From Bacteroidota bacterium (GTDB lineage Bacteria; Bacteroidota; Ignavibacteria; Kapaibacteriales; UBA961), in contig RGCF01000003.1 of assembly GCA_009919265.1 (NCBI GenBank), positions 21,081-85,080 on the forward strand: a stretch of DNA of 64,000 nucleotides, in the 5' to 3' direction. Shown piece after piece: positions 54,627-64,000 of the stretch. The number at the start of each line of letters is the position of its first letter. Position 1 is the stretch's first letter. The position numbers and the translations under genes were made by a program. The notes beneath the pieces are model-generated. The model was not told the DNA's origin and did no database searches. It saw only the letters and a program-made list of their open reading frames with translations.

Positions 54627-57230
54627 ATGAAAGAAACCCCATTGATGCGACAATACAAAGAGATGAAGGCAAAGAACCCTGATGCGGTTATGCTTTTCAG
54701 AATGGGTGATTTCTTTGAAACATTTGAAGATGATGCAGTCATTGCAGCTCGAGTTTGTGGCATAACTCTTACAAAAAGAAATAATGGAGATGCCGGTGAA
54801 GTTCCATTGGCTGGTTTCCCACATCATCAACTTGATACATATCTTCCAAAATTAGTCAGAGCCGGATATCGAGTGGCTGTATGCGAACAAGTAGAAGATC
54901 CAAAACTTGCCAAAGGGATAGTCAAAAGAGATGTCATTGAAGTTGTCACACCGGGAATCGGACTCTATGACAAATTACTCGATGCTCAAAGAAATACATA
55001 TATAGCCGCGCTTTCTGTCTATCCACACAAATCTGGATTCTTGGTATATGGTATCGCAATTGCTGATATCTCCACAGGAGAATTTCATACAACAGAGATA
55101 TCTCGTCAAGCTGTAGAATCTGTATTGGAATTGTTTTCACCTGCAGAGATCATTGTTTCCAAAACATTGGCTAGAGAAATGGATGATGTACTCAGCGATC
55201 TTCCATTTCAACCGGCAATTACGAAGCGTGAGGATTGGATTTTCGATATGGAGTTTGCAAAGGATGTCTTGCTGCGACATTTCAACACTGCATCACTGAA
55301 AGGATATGGGATTGATGAGATGTCTGCAGGACTCATGTCTGCAGGAGCTTGTTTACAATATATCAATGAAACACAGAAAAAAGCAGCAACGCAAATTCAA
55401 TCAATTTCGATCTTTGATCATGGAGACTTCATGTTGCTTGATCATGCAACGCGAAGAAATCTTGAGATTTTATCATCGATACATGATCAAAAACATGGTT
55501 CATTATTGTCTGTACTTGACCATACTTCCACACCAATGGGAAGCAGACTCTTCAAACGCTGGGTTGCTCGACCATTAAGAAAGAAAGAATTGATTGATGT
55601 TCGACTTACCTCTGTCCGCATCTTGTATACCAATCAACAATTAATTGAACAAGTAAGCGAACATTTACGGTCAATAGGAGATTTGGAACGATCAATCACA
55701 AAGATTTGCGCAGGTAAGGCTGGACCACGAGACATGATTGCATTGAAAAATGGTCTTTTACAGATTCCCATTATACGCACCATCATCTTTGAACTTAAAA
55801 CGCCTCTTTTTCAATCTATTGTCAATCGATTGCATGATCTAAGTGATATAACAGACATGATTTCGCGAGCATTGCGTGAAGATGCACCCGCACAATTGGG
55901 TGCCGGTATTGCATTTAATACAGGATTCTCAAATGAGCTCGATACCTATCTTGAAGCATTGCACTCAGGAAAAGATTGGATCAAAGCATATCAAGAAAGA
56001 GAAAGAGAATCAACAGGAATCAGTTCGCTCAAGATTGCATCAAACAATGTGTTTGGTTATTACATTGAAATCAGCAATACGCATAAAAGTCGAGTACCTG
56101 AAGATCGTTATCAAAGAAGACAAACACTTGCAAATGCAGAACGATATATCACACAGGAATTAAAAGAGATTGAGCAGAAAATAACTTCTGCTGATGAAAA
56201 GATTTCTACTTTGGAACAATCTCTGTTTCAAGAACTACGGAATGCCATTATTGTGCATACCGAATCAATTCAATCAATCGCACTTGCAATTGCTGAACTT
56301 GATTGTTTGCAAAGCTTTGCATCAGTGTCTCTCAAACATCAATATGTTGAACCCGTCATTGGAGAAGATACGTCGCTTTCCATCATTTCTGGTAGACACC
56401 CAGTTGTTGAGCGAATGCTATCACCCGGAAATCCATTTACTCCAAATGATACGATATGTAATGATTCAGAACAATTGCATATCATTACAGGTCCAAATAT
56501 GGCTGGAAAATCATGTTATCTACGCCAAGTTGGACTCATCGTTTTGCTAGCACAAATTGGATGTTTTGTCCCTGCGGAATCTGCATATATTGGCATTGTT
56601 GACCGTATTTTCACGCGCGTTGGTGCGCAGGATAATATCTCTGCAGGTGAAAGTACATTTCTTGTTGAAATGCAAGAAGCAGCAAATATCATGAACAATG
56701 CAACATCAAGAAGTTTATTATTGCTTGATGAAGTTGGAAGAGGTACGGCAACATTTGATGGGATTTCAATCGCTTGGGCAATTGCAGAACATGTTCATGA
56801 TATTACCCGTTCACGAATGTTATTCGCAACACATTATCATGAACTAACATCATTGACTAATCATCTAAAACATGCAAGAAATTATAAGGTTGAGGTGAAA
56901 GAAGTTCAGGATACGATTCTCTTCACACATAAAGTAATTCCCGGTACAAGCGATCATTCATTTGGCATCCATGTGGCACAAATGGCAGGACTACCGCCTT
57001 CAATTATTTCGAGGGCTTCTTCTTTGCTAAAAGGAATGGAAGGTGAAAAACAGGAATTGCATATTGAACAAACAGAAAGATCTGATATCAATTCAGGACA
57101 GATATCAATTTTTGAAATGAGAGATGATGCACTTCGCAGATCATTACTTGATTTGGATCTCAATCTACTCACTCCCCTTCAGGCATTCGAACATCTCTTG
57201 CGTCTAAAAAAAGATGCGGAGCAATCATGA
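54627..57230 (+). CDS. mutS: DNA mismatch repair protein MutS
   Basis: An 867-aa MutS. The mismatch-recognition motif appears as FRMGDFFETFEDDA near residue 23 (the aromatic-x-E of family members). The ATPase domain carries Walker A GPNMAGKS (Gly about 622), LLDEVGRGT and the HYHE segment. A C-terminal helix-turn-helix follows. The domain order is that of bacterial MutS1. The track start at 54555 adds MNFHEFAVCNL...; the ATG at 54627 begins MKETPLMRQY, as in the family. mutL is not in the window. Confidence 0.96.
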   Translation: MKETPLMRQYKEMKAKNPDAVMLFRMGDFFETFEDDAVIAARVCGITLTKRNNGDAGEVPLAGFPHHQLDTYLPKLVRAGYRVAVCEQVEDPKLAKGIVKRDVIEVVTPGIGLYDKLLDAQRNTYIAALSVYPHKSGFLVYGIAIADISTGEFHTTEISRQAVESVLELFSPAEIIVSKTLAREMDDVLSDLPFQPAITKREDWIFDMEFAKDVLLRHFNTASLKGYGIDEMSAGLMSAGACLQYINETQKKAATQIQSISIFDHGDFMLLDHATRRNLEILSSIHDQKHGSLLSVLDHTSTPMGSRLFKRWVARPLRKKELIDVRLTSVRILYTNQQLIEQVSEHLRSIGDLERSITKICAGKAGPRDMIALKNGLLQIPIIRTIIFELKTPLFQSIVNRLHDLSDITDMISRALREDAPAQLGAGIAFNTGFSNELDTYLEALHSGKDWIKAYQERERESTGISSLKIASNNVFGYYIEISNTHKSRVPEDRYQRRQTLANAERYITQELKEIEQKITSADEKISTLEQSLFQELRNAIIVHTESIQSIALAIAELDCLQSFASVSLKHQYVEPVIGEDTSLSIISGRHPVVERMLSPGNPFTPNDTICNDSEQLHIITGPNMAGKSCYLRQVGLIVLLAQIGCFVPAESAYIGIVDRIFTRVGAQDNISAGESTFLVEMQEAANIMNNATSRSLLLLDEVGRGTATFDGISIAWAIAEHVHDITRSRMLFATHYHELTSLTNHLKHARNYKVEVKEVQDTILFTHKVIPGTSDHSFGIHVAQMAGLPPSIISRASSLLKGMEGEKQELHIEQTERSDINSGQISIFEMRDDALRRSLLDLDLNLLTPLQAFEHLLRLKKDAEQS

Positions 57231-57250
57231 ACAAAGATTCAATAATCTAC

Positions 57251-57760
57251 TTATTTATTTCTCGCCTGTTTCAATAATTCACGAGTTTGCAAACGCTGTT
57301 CTCGACGAAGAGTGGCTTCTTCATAACGACGCTTATCTTCATTCGAAGCAGGTTCTATTGGTGGGACTTGCAAAGGCTTACCATATTGATCAATGGCAAC
57401 AAAGGTAAGATATGCGCTAGAAGTGTGTACTTGTACTCCGTGTAAGGGATCTTCCCTAAAAACTTTCACTCCAATTTCCATTGAAGTTGAAAATGCTCTA
57501 TTGACACTTGCCAAAACTCTCACTACATGACCCAATTTTATTGGTTCAAAAAAATTGATCACATCCACTGATGCAGTAACACATACCTTTCCTGAGTGAC
57601 GCATTGCAGCCAATGCCGCAGCAATATCAATCCAATGCATAAGGCGTCCGCCTAAGAGATTACCCAATTGATTTGTGTCATTCGGAAGGACAAGATTCGT
57701 CATTTCAACCGTGGACTCTGAAGGAGCCTTTCCACTTGTGTGATCGTGATGTTGCATCAT
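57251..57760 (-). CDS. Acyl-CoA thioesterase (hotdog fold, YciA/BACH type)
   Basis: A 169-aa hotdog-fold protein with NQLGNLLGGRLMHWIDIAAALAA and the catalytic-type aspartate in that stretch, then SVDVINFFEPI. It should hydrolyse acyl-CoA to free acid and CoA. The track start at 57778 is a TTG inside the bamD end; AAGGAG lies just upstream of two ATG codons (57760 and 57757), either of which could serve. It overlaps no neighbour and follows bamD, so the two form an operon. Confidence 0.9.
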   Translation of the reverse strand: MMQHHDHTSGKAPSESTVEMTNLVLPNDTNQLGNLLGGRLMHWIDIAAALAAMRHSGKVCVTASVDVINFFEPIKLGHVVRVLASVNRAFSTSMEIGVKVFREDPLHGVQVHTSSAYLTFVAIDQYGKPLQVPPIEPASNEDKRRYEEATLRREQRLQTRELLKQARNK

Positions 57761-57774
57761 GTACTCCTTAACAT

Positions 57775-58563
57775 TCAATGAGGAAGTAATTGCTCGGAAG
57801 TTTCGACATTTGATCTCAATCTTCCGGTTACAAAACGTTTTTTGTATACATCAATCATCGACTTTGCATCATCATAGCGTCTAAGTGCTATTAGTGATTC
57901 AATCTTTCCTGCAAATGCCGTTTCATAATGTTCAGTGTCGGGATAATCATCTATGATGGCATCATAATAAATGATTGCCGATCTATTCGAATATAATGAG
58001 CGATATAACTCAGCTGTAATCAACTCTCTTTCGGCTAGTCTATTGCGTAATTCATTAATCTTTTTTCCGGATTCATTATATAAAGAATCAAGGGGGAAAA
58101 TTGCCTGAAATTCAGAAAAACTAGCTATCGCCTTTTTTGTATAATCCTGATCTCTATCCGCCGGCGGAGATAACTCATAATAGCACATTGCCGTTTTATA
58201 TAATGCTGTTTTATTAAGTGGACTACTTGGATAGCTTCTTCTTACCATACCAAAATTGAATGCAGCCATGACATATTCTTTTTTGGCAAAACTAATCTCC
58301 CCCAAATAAAATTGTGCATCATCTGCATATTGTGTTGTGGGAAATTGCAAACGAATCACATCGAATAGTCTTTGTGCTTCGAAATAATCTTCATCAAGAA
58401 AAGCTTTAACGCCTGCATTGTATGCAGTTTCAGCATCCATGATTTCACCTGCTGTTTTGACGCCAGAACAGGAAGTAAGCAAGAGCATAACAGAACAATA
58501 AAGAGCAGTCAATAGATATGCACTTCGGTTGGATTTGATCTTGTATTCTAAGTTGGATTTCAT
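57775..58563 (-). CDS. bamD: Outer-membrane assembly lipoprotein BamD
   Basis: A 262-aa lipoprotein (lipobox LLTSC near residue 32) made of TPR-like helical repeats: AETAYNAGVKAFLDEDYFEAQRLFDVI, QYADDAQFYLGEIS, and PSSPLNKTALYKTAMCYYEL, the usual start of BamD/YfiO. It forms part of the BAM complex that inserts beta-barrels, including the TonB receptor here. The N-terminal part before the lipobox is longer than usual (about 30 residues). Confidence 0.92.
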   Translation of the reverse strand: MKSNLEYKIKSNRSAYLLTALYCSVMLLLTSCSGVKTAGEIMDAETAYNAGVKAFLDEDYFEAQRLFDVIRLQFPTTQYADDAQFYLGEISFAKKEYVMAAFNFGMVRRSYPSSPLNKTALYKTAMCYYELSPPADRDQDYTKKAIASFSEFQAIFPLDSLYNESGKKINELRNRLAERELITAELYRSLYSNRSAIIYYDAIIDDYPDTEHYETAFAGKIESLIALRRYDDAKSMIDVYKKRFVTGRLRSNVETSEQLLPH

Positions 58564-58626
58564 ATGGCAAAATTAGACTATTTATAACTAATGGCGTATT
58601 TTGCGTGATATTTTCATTCCCTTTTT

Positions 58627-59388
58627 ATGATCATCACGGACACAGCGATTATTTTGCATGGACGCAAATTCAGCGACACCAGCAAGATTATCCATGCTTA
58701 TACTCAACATCATGGCAAAATTTCCGTGATTGCCAAAGGTGTGAGAAGCGCAAAAAGTACCATGGGGAGCTCTATTGAACCATTGCGTTGTAGTTCAATA
58801 ACTTGGTATCGCTATCCCAATAAAGATATGCATTTACTGAAATCGGCGGAAATTGCCATTCCAATGCATAATCTGACTTCCAACTATGAGTGCCTTATGT
58901 CTTCAATGGGAATCGTGGAAATTCTTTCTAGCACCCAAGAACCCGAGGAACCAAATCAAGGCATCTTTGACATTGCCACACAAGCGCTGATTGCACTGAA
59001 TGAAGACAAATGTCATGAAACTCCCTATGCCATAGTATTGCTTTTTTTGATGCATTTAGCCAAAGCCATGGGGTTTGGCATGAATGTTCAATCATGTTGC
59101 GTGACAGGCGAAGTAATTTCCATAGACGAAGATTGTCTTTTTTCATTTGAAAAAGGTGGTTTTATCAGTGATTCGGTGTCAATGCCTCAAAGTGAAAGCA
59201 TATTGCTGAATTCAAGCGCAGTCGGTATCTTGCAGGAAATGGACCAATCAATGATTAACACATGCTCATTGCACATACCAATACAAGAACAGGTCACATT
59301 GCTTTCTCTCTTTCAACGATATTTTTCATTTCATAGTCACAAGTCATATCGCTGGAATACATATCCTCCGGGTATAACAACTTCTTGA
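58627..59388 (+). CDS. recO: DNA repair protein RecO
   Basis: A 253-aa RecO. The N-terminal OB-fold (DTAIILHGRKFSDTSKIIHAYTQHHGKISVIAKGVR) is highly characteristic, and a helical C-domain follows. RecO loads RecA onto SSB-coated DNA in the RecFOR pathway. The zinc-finger cysteines found in some RecO proteins are mostly missing; only CCVTGEV and FSFEKGGF remain of that region. It diverges from bamD, with 63 bp between starts. Confidence 0.93.
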   Translation: MIITDTAIILHGRKFSDTSKIIHAYTQHHGKISVIAKGVRSAKSTMGSSIEPLRCSSITWYRYPNKDMHLLKSAEIAIPMHNLTSNYECLMSSMGIVEILSSTQEPEEPNQGIFDIATQALIALNEDKCHETPYAIVLLFLMHLAKAMGFGMNVQSCCVTGEVISIDEDCLFSFEKGGFISDSVSMPQSESILLNSSAVGILQEMDQSMINTCSLHIPIQEQVTLLSLFQRYFSFHSHKSYRWNTYPPGITTS

Positions 59389-59394
59389 TTCAAC

Positions 59395-60711
59395 ATGATC
59401 ATTGATATTTTACTTACATTATTTCTGGTTTTTCTGAATGGCTTTTTTGTTGCCGCAGAATTTGCCATTGTGAAAGTGCGTCTTTCACAACTTGAAATTC
59501 GTGTACGATCAGGAAGTTTTCTCGCCAAGATTGCTAAAAATATCATAGAACACTTAGATGCTTATCTATCAGCTACACAATTGGGAATCACACTTGCAAG
59601 TCTTGCACTAGGATGGATTGGCGAAAGTGTTGTATCCCAACTCGTCATCAATATCATGAGCTCATTTGGATATACAGCAAATCCAGAATTGGCCCATGGC
59701 ATTGCTTTGCCTATTGCCTTCATCATTATTACATTTTTACATATCGTCTTAGGAGAACTTGCTCCGAAATCACTTGCAATTCAACGATCTGAAGCAGTGG
59801 CTTTGGGTGTATCAATTCCATTGAAAGCATTTTATATATTATTCAGACCATTCATTTGGATATTGAATAGCGTAGCAAATTTATTGCTTTCAATGATTGG
59901 CATTGAATCAACAAAAGAGCAAGAATTACATAGCGCTGAAGAATTACGATATCTCATAGAAGAAAGTTCGAAAAGCGGCATGATTGAATTGAATGAACAG
60001 GAGATGATTGAAAATGTATTCGTATTTCAAGAGACAATGGCATCTGAGGTAATGATTCCAAGAGGAAAGATTGTTGGTCTTGAGATTAGTATGAATCCTG
60101 ATATGATTGTCGAGACGGTAATTGAACAGGGATATTCCAGAATGCCTGTTTATAAAGAAACACTGGATAATATCATTGGAATCGTATATGCAAAAGATAT
60201 TTTGACGATGATGTCATTTAGCGATCTGATTATTTTGCCTGATATTGTTAGACCGATCACCTTCATTCAAGAAACACATAAGATTCATTCATTATTAACG
60301 AAAATGCAAAAGCAGCGATTTCACATGGCTGTTGTATTGGATGAATTTGGTGGCACAGCCGGACTTGTCACGCTTGAAGACATCATGGAAGAATTAGTTG
60401 GAGAAATTCAAGATGAATATGATGAAGAAAAACCAATAGTAGAAACGAAAAATTCAGAAGAATGGACTATTTCGGCAGATGCCTCAATTGCGGATGTAAA
60501 TGAATTCTTACCATATCCTTTCCCTGAATCGGATGAATATCAAACAGTGGGAGGTTTAATCAATCACATTACTGGTCGCATTCCAAGTAGATATTCACGC
60601 GTAAATCTTCCACCTGTATACATTTGTCTGATTGATGAGTCGAATACCCGCAAGGTTGAATCTGTTACGTTAAAAGTGGATAAAGACAAATTATTTGCCC
60701 CAAAAGACTAA
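59395..60711 (+). CDS. CNNM/CorC-HlyC family membrane protein (hemolysin-like)
   Basis: A 438-aa protein. Residues about 1-190 form a DUF21/CNNM membrane domain (LNGFFVAAEFAIVKVR; ATQLGITLASLALGW), followed by two CBS domains (ASEVMIPRGKIVGLE; IVRPITFIQETHKIHSLL) and a CorC_HlyC transporter-associated domain (GGLINHITGRIPSR). Members take part in Mg or Co homeostasis. It starts 6 nt after the recO stop. Confidence 0.94.
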   Translation: MIIDILLTLFLVFLNGFFVAAEFAIVKVRLSQLEIRVRSGSFLAKIAKNIIEHLDAYLSATQLGITLASLALGWIGESVVSQLVINIMSSFGYTANPELAHGIALPIAFIIITFLHIVLGELAPKSLAIQRSEAVALGVSIPLKAFYILFRPFIWILNSVANLLLSMIGIESTKEQELHSAEELRYLIEESSKSGMIELNEQEMIENVFVFQETMASEVMIPRGKIVGLEISMNPDMIVETVIEQGYSRMPVYKETLDNIIGIVYAKDILTMMSFSDLIILPDIVRPITFIQETHKIHSLLTKMQKQRFHMAVVLDEFGGTAGLVTLEDIMEELVGEIQDEYDEEKPIVETKNSEEWTISADASIADVNEFLPYPFPESDEYQTVGGLINHITGRIPSRYSRVNLPPVYICLIDESNTRKVESVTLKVDKDKLFAPKD

Positions 60712-61899
60712 TCATGCTCTCTTACAAAGTATCATCACATGTTTATCATTCACTCTTGTAAGTATGATAACTCCTGCTTGATCACCATCTGTAAATCTCA
60801 ATTGTTTTCTAATGTCATCCGGCTCCATCGGAAAACCTCTTTTCTTTATCTCTGTAGTACGATTCCATTGATGAGCTTCAATGAATGCTTGTAATTTCTT
60901 TCTTGAAAATGTATCGCAATGAAGAATATGATAATGAGTGAACCAGTCTGCATCCTGTCTACTTTTCGATATTCCATAAGCAATATTTCTATCAAAAACA
61001 GAAATTGATGATTCAGCATAATAAGCACTGAGTGCGCCTCGTATCAAAGCTGGATGTGGTTCCAATATATATGCAGATTTAGCAATCTGATTGAATGATA
61101 TCATTGTTGGAATTGCATCGATAGTAGTTGGCTGATATCGTTTATCTTTATCAATCAATGTTGCAGTTCCATCAATCACTTCTGTGTGGAACCAAAGAAT
61201 CTGTTCCCTGCATTCACGACCAATCCCCAGAAATTCTCGAGTAAATTCACCTTCAATTCTTTCGCCCGGAGCAATTTTGATTCCACCTCTCTTGCTTCGC
61301 TTTGCTTTTTCAATAAGAATATGTAATTCAGGAGAATAATATCCTGTCATCTGCTTTCGCGTCAATCCATCTTTTCTTCTGGATGGATCAGCCCAGAATA
61401 TATCTTGAGATGAAATCTCAGCCAAAGCGCCATCTTGAAGTATTGGATGCAATGCATATCCGTGAAATGAAGCATTGACACTTGCAAGATATCCAATCAA
61501 TGGATCCACCTCATGAGTATTGATTTCTGATGCACCATGTTGTAAAGCAGAGATTGTATGCATTCCGGCACCGGTACATGATTCGATGAAACGATGTCCT
61601 TTCACATCCAATGTATTGATAACATGTCTCGCAAAAGCAGGCTCACTACTCTGCATCAATGTTTGTTCTGTAAAATACCAAGGGGATAATTCTTTATACC
61701 ATTCTTGCTGTTTTGCTTTATGTGTATGAAGAGCTATATCGATGATTATTGAACGTGACTGCTGATCTAAATCTGAATATTGTGCACGAAGACGTTCAAT
61801 CACTGATGGAGTGATTGTAAAAGCATATTGCTCTAGAAACTCAGAAGCGATCGTAATGTAATGTGAAAATTGGAGTGGGCTTAGAGACAGAATATTCAT
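60712..61899 (-). CDS. THUMP-like domain class I SAM methyltransferase
   Basis: A 395-aa protein. The middle part has a Rossmann methyltransferase fold (FIESCTGAGMHTISALQHGA, then EVDPLIGYLASVN and FWADPSRRK). The C-terminal region (TEIKKRGFPMEPDDIRKQL) matches the THUMP-like domain linked to this family in bacteria. It probably methylates RNA, but the target is not established. Its stop abuts that of the convergent CorC-like gene. Confidence 0.85.
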   Translation of the reverse strand: MNILSLSPLQFSHYITIASEFLEQYAFTITPSVIERLRAQYSDLDQQSRSIIIDIALHTHKAKQQEWYKELSPWYFTEQTLMQSSEPAFARHVINTLDVKGHRFIESCTGAGMHTISALQHGASEINTHEVDPLIGYLASVNASFHGYALHPILQDGALAEISSQDIFWADPSRRKDGLTRKQMTGYYSPELHILIEKAKRSKRGGIKIAPGERIEGEFTREFLGIGRECREQILWFHTEVIDGTATLIDKDKRYQPTTIDAIPTMISFNQIAKSAYILEPHPALIRGALSAYYAESSISVFDRNIAYGISKSRQDADWFTHYHILHCDTFSRKKLQAFIEAHQWNRTTEIKKRGFPMEPDDIRKQLRFTDGDQAGVIILTRVNDKHVMILCKRA

Positions 61900-61908
61900 G
61901 GCGAACTC

Positions 61909-62679
61909 TTAGAAAGAGAGTTCGAGAACGACGGGGCAATGGTCTGAACCTTGCTGATCTGCTTGGTGATATGCATTATGAACAAATGGAACAAGATCTT
62001 CTGTAACCCAGTGATAATCAATACGCCAGCCGATATTTCTTTCTCTTGATCTTGTTTTTACATCCCACCACGTGTATTGTCCTGGCTCTTGATTAAATAT
62101 TCTAAATGTGTCTACATAACCAAGTTGTTGAATATGATCAAGCTTTACGCGCTCAACATCCATAAAACCAGATGTTTTTTTATTTTCATTTGGTCTGGCC
62201 AAATCGATTGGATGATGTGCTGTATTATAGTCACCACAAATGATTAATCTTTTTCCTTGTGAACGCAATCCTTCACAGTATTCAAAGAAAGCATCATAAA
62301 AATCAAGTTTATAGAGCAAACGTTCATCTCTTGCGCCACCATTTGGGAAATAGACATTCAGCAATGTAAACTGTTCAAAATCTGTTTGCATTACTCTTCC
62401 CTCTTGATCGAATCTCTCAAGGCCAATATTACGATTTACATGGATTGGGTTTATGGTTGAGAATGTAGCGACACCACTATATCCTCCACGGACAGAGCAG
62501 GAATGATAAAAATCATTATATCCCGGAGGCGGCCATATATCTGTTGGTACTTGCTCTCTTTCAGCTTTTGTTTCTTGTACGCAAAATATATGTGGTTGCT
62601 CTCTGACAACATAATCTGCCAGACCCTTTTTTAATGAGGCACGGATACCATTTACATTCCAACTTATGATTTTAATCAT
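61909..62679 (-). CDS. xth: Exodeoxyribonuclease III / AP endonuclease
   Basis: A 256-aa EEP-family nuclease. Catalytic motifs are present: SWNVNGIRA, QETKAE (Glu about 36), NVYFPNG, CGDYNTAHHPID (Asp-Asn), WRIDYHWV and SDHCPV (Asp-His). It cuts DNA at abasic sites and removes 3' blocking groups. Its start overlaps the end of the surA-like gene by 4 nt (ATGA), so they are translationally coupled. Confidence 0.96.
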   Translation of the reverse strand: MIKIISWNVNGIRASLKKGLADYVVREQPHIFCVQETKAEREQVPTDIWPPPGYNDFYHSCSVRGGYSGVATFSTINPIHVNRNIGLERFDQEGRVMQTDFEQFTLLNVYFPNGGARDERLLYKLDFYDAFFEYCEGLRSQGKRLIICGDYNTAHHPIDLARPNENKKTSGFMDVERVKLDHIQQLGYVDTFRIFNQEPGQYTWWDVKTRSRERNIGWRIDYHWVTEDLVPFVHNAYHQADQQGSDHCPVVLELSF

Positions 62680-63962
62680 TCAGTCACCTGCACAGGAATC
62701 ATCGTGCGTAATTCTTTTAAAAATGTCTCCATCAATTTTGCTTGCTTATATTGAACAGCCATTTGTTCAAGCTTTTTATAATCATTCGCAAGAGTTGGAG
62801 TATGCTCTGCAATTACTTTTTTCTTTAGAATGATGTGCATTGCAGGCTTTGTTGGATCTGACATATATGGTAATGGCTGAGAAACTCCATTTTCGGGCAA
62901 TGATTCTATCACTGATTTTAATTCAGCAGGAAGTCTGGTAAGTTCAATAGTACCCATTGAACCACCAAAACCTTGTGTTTCTTTTTCATCAGAATATTGC
63001 TTTGCAAGTTCTTCAAATGATTCTCCTTTAGAACATCTGTCTTTGAGATCAGAGAGAATTTGTTCGACACGTTTTTTATCATCATTTGAACCGCCTAGTT
63101 TCAATAGAATATGCTTTGTATGAATAGCATCCTTTCTTTTTTCAATTGTTTGTATGATATGAAATCCAAATGGTGTTTCGATTGGCTGTGAATATTCACC
63201 GGACTGTAATTCATAAGCTGCTCTTTCATACTCGGATACCAATTTCCCTTTGTCAACCCAGCCTAAATCACCCCCAGAAGCTGCTGAGCCGGGATCGCCA
63301 CTATGTCTTTTAGCCATTTCAGCAAAGTCTGCACCTTTTACAAGAGAATCTCTGATATGAAGTGCCAGTCTTTTGACTTCATCTTTTGCATCTGCACTTG
63401 GCTTTACTTGTTTGACTATATGCGCCAACTCTGCAGATGCAGGAATTGGTCGAATAGAATCACGATATTGCTGGAAGAAATCTTCAACTTCACGATTAGA
63501 ACATTTTACATTCATGAATCGCTGTTGTTGTAAACGCTCCACCAAGAGTTGCTTACGAACTTCTTCTCGATAATTTTTTCTAATCCGTGAAATTGACATA
63601 CCATATAAATCTTCAACCCTTTTCTCGGATCCATATGTTTGCAACATATTTTGCATCATGAAATCCAGGCTTTGATTGATTTCTTCTTCTTGAACAGTGA
63701 TGCTATCTTCTACCGCCTTTGTAACCATCAGGCGTTCACTGATCAAAGCTTCCAATACTTGTTTACGTAAAGCGGGATCATTTGGATTGACTTTCGGATT
63801 TTGTTGCATAAACATTGCAATTCTACCTTCGATATCTGATTGTAGAACTATTTCTCTACCAATTGTAGCAACAATTTTATCCAGCACTTGTGATTGCTGA
63901 CCAATCGCAGGTGAAGTAATGAAGGGTACAATGAATAGCAATGCAAAGAAGATGGCAATCAT
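62676..63962 (-). CDS. surA: SurA-like periplasmic peptidyl-prolyl isomerase
   Basis: A 428-aa exported chaperone. A signal peptide (about 1-21) is followed by a SurA N-terminal helical domain (DKIVATIGREIVLQSDIEGRI, 26-150) and two parvulin domains at about 175-275 and 278-385, with HIV and HTKHILLKLGG starts and GGDLGWV / FGGSMGTIELTRLP segments. SurA carries unfolded barrels to the BAM complex. bamD nearby fits this role. The start lies 38 nt from the right edge, after a strong hairpin. Confidence 0.92.
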   Translation of the reverse strand: MIAIFFALLFIVPFITSPAIGQQSQVLDKIVATIGREIVLQSDIEGRIAMFMQQNPKVNPNDPALRKQVLEALISERLMVTKAVEDSITVQEEEINQSLDFMMQNMLQTYGSEKRVEDLYGMSISRIRKNYREEVRKQLLVERLQQQRFMNVKCSNREVEDFFQQYRDSIRPIPASAELAHIVKQVKPSADAKDEVKRLALHIRDSLVKGADFAEMAKRHSGDPGSAASGGDLGWVDKGKLVSEYERAAYELQSGEYSQPIETPFGFHIIQTIEKRKDAIHTKHILLKLGGSNDDKKRVEQILSDLKDRCSKGESFEELAKQYSDEKETQGFGGSMGTIELTRLPAELKSVIESLPENGVSQPLPYMSDPTKPAMHIILKKKVIAEHTPTLANDYKKLEQMAVQYKQAKLMETFLKELRTMIPVQVTE

Positions 63963-63982
63963 GATATATCCTAAGTTAAGAA

Positions 63983-64000
63983 GCCCGGCAATTGCCGGGC
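63983..64000. terminator. Palindromic hairpin at the right edge
   Basis: GCCCGGCAATTGCCGGGC is a perfect 18-bp palindrome upstream of surA. On the minus strand it is followed by TTCTT. It probably terminates a gene to the right of the window; it could reach beyond the edge. Confidence 0.65.

Overview
The window looks like a chromosome segment from a Gram-negative member of the Bacteroidota/Chlorobiota (FCB) superphylum, most likely a Kapaibacteria/Ignavibacteria-type lineage. The reasons are five very large secreted proteins ending in type IX secretion (T9SS) type-A sorting domains, a TonB-dependent receptor with a carboxypeptidase-regulatory N-domain, BamD and SurA homologues, AT-rich DNA, and promoters of the Bacteroidota form TTTG-N20-TAnnTTTG (exact copies before tRNA-fMet and before a structured RNA). 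The lineage is inferred from gene content, not from a marker tree. I see no CRISPR array, insertion sequence, prophage or biosynthetic cluster.

Layout. 1-2.8 kb: a ClpB gene reduced to M-domain plus second ATPase domain (running off the left edge), intact plsY, and a gpsA with an internal deletion. 2.8-6.5 kb: M50 protease, GT-C glycosyltransferase, thioredoxin and TauE-like transporter in one run. 6.5-9.4 kb: T9SS-secreted thioredoxin-fold protein. 9.7-14.1 kb: carA, paaG, an atypical phosphofructokinase and rseP. 14.1-19 kb: lysine 6-aminotransferase with a structured RNA upstream, an unknown four-TM protein, then talC-redoxin-paaD. 19-24.9 kb: a 1,933-aa secreted beta-helix protein. 25-33.4 kb: flavin reductase and YmdB-type phosphodiesterase, a transporter-DUF5522-TonB receptor-phytoene synthase-LD-carboxypeptidase operon, and a CoaD-like gene. 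33.4-38.3 kb: thiolase, RNase Y, a 6S-like RNA, zapA, a pseudo-rhomboid and nuoE. 38.4-45.1 kb: three tandem paralogous T9SS proteins. 45.3-54.5 kb: MazG-like protein, LCP protein, DUF1460 amidase-like protein, initiator tRNA, unknown lipoproteins and secreted proteins, CapA, pirin. 54.6-64 kb: mutS, thioesterase, bamD, recO, CorC-like protein, THUMP-like methyltransferase, exonuclease III and surA.

How the genes fit together. Much of the window serves the envelope: phospholipid synthesis (plsY, broken gpsA), intramembrane proteolysis (M50, RseP), outer-membrane biogenesis (BamD, SurA), wall-active enzymes (LdcA, DUF1460, LCP) and exported T9SS proteins. The second theme is acyl-CoA metabolism: PaaG and PaaD are specific for phenylacetate catabolism, and a thiolase and an acyl-CoA thioesterase could join them. 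Housekeeping genes for DNA repair, RNA decay and pyrimidine synthesis are interspersed.

The points most worth a second look are: a multibranched RNA with a textbook promoter upstream of lat; a family of secreted proteins combining an Omp28/thioredoxin-like domain with an apparent GATase-like module, one of which has lost its CxxC; large internal losses in both clpB and gpsA within about 1 kb of each other; a rhomboid without catalytic residues; and a secreted protein built from two copies of an unrecognised domain.
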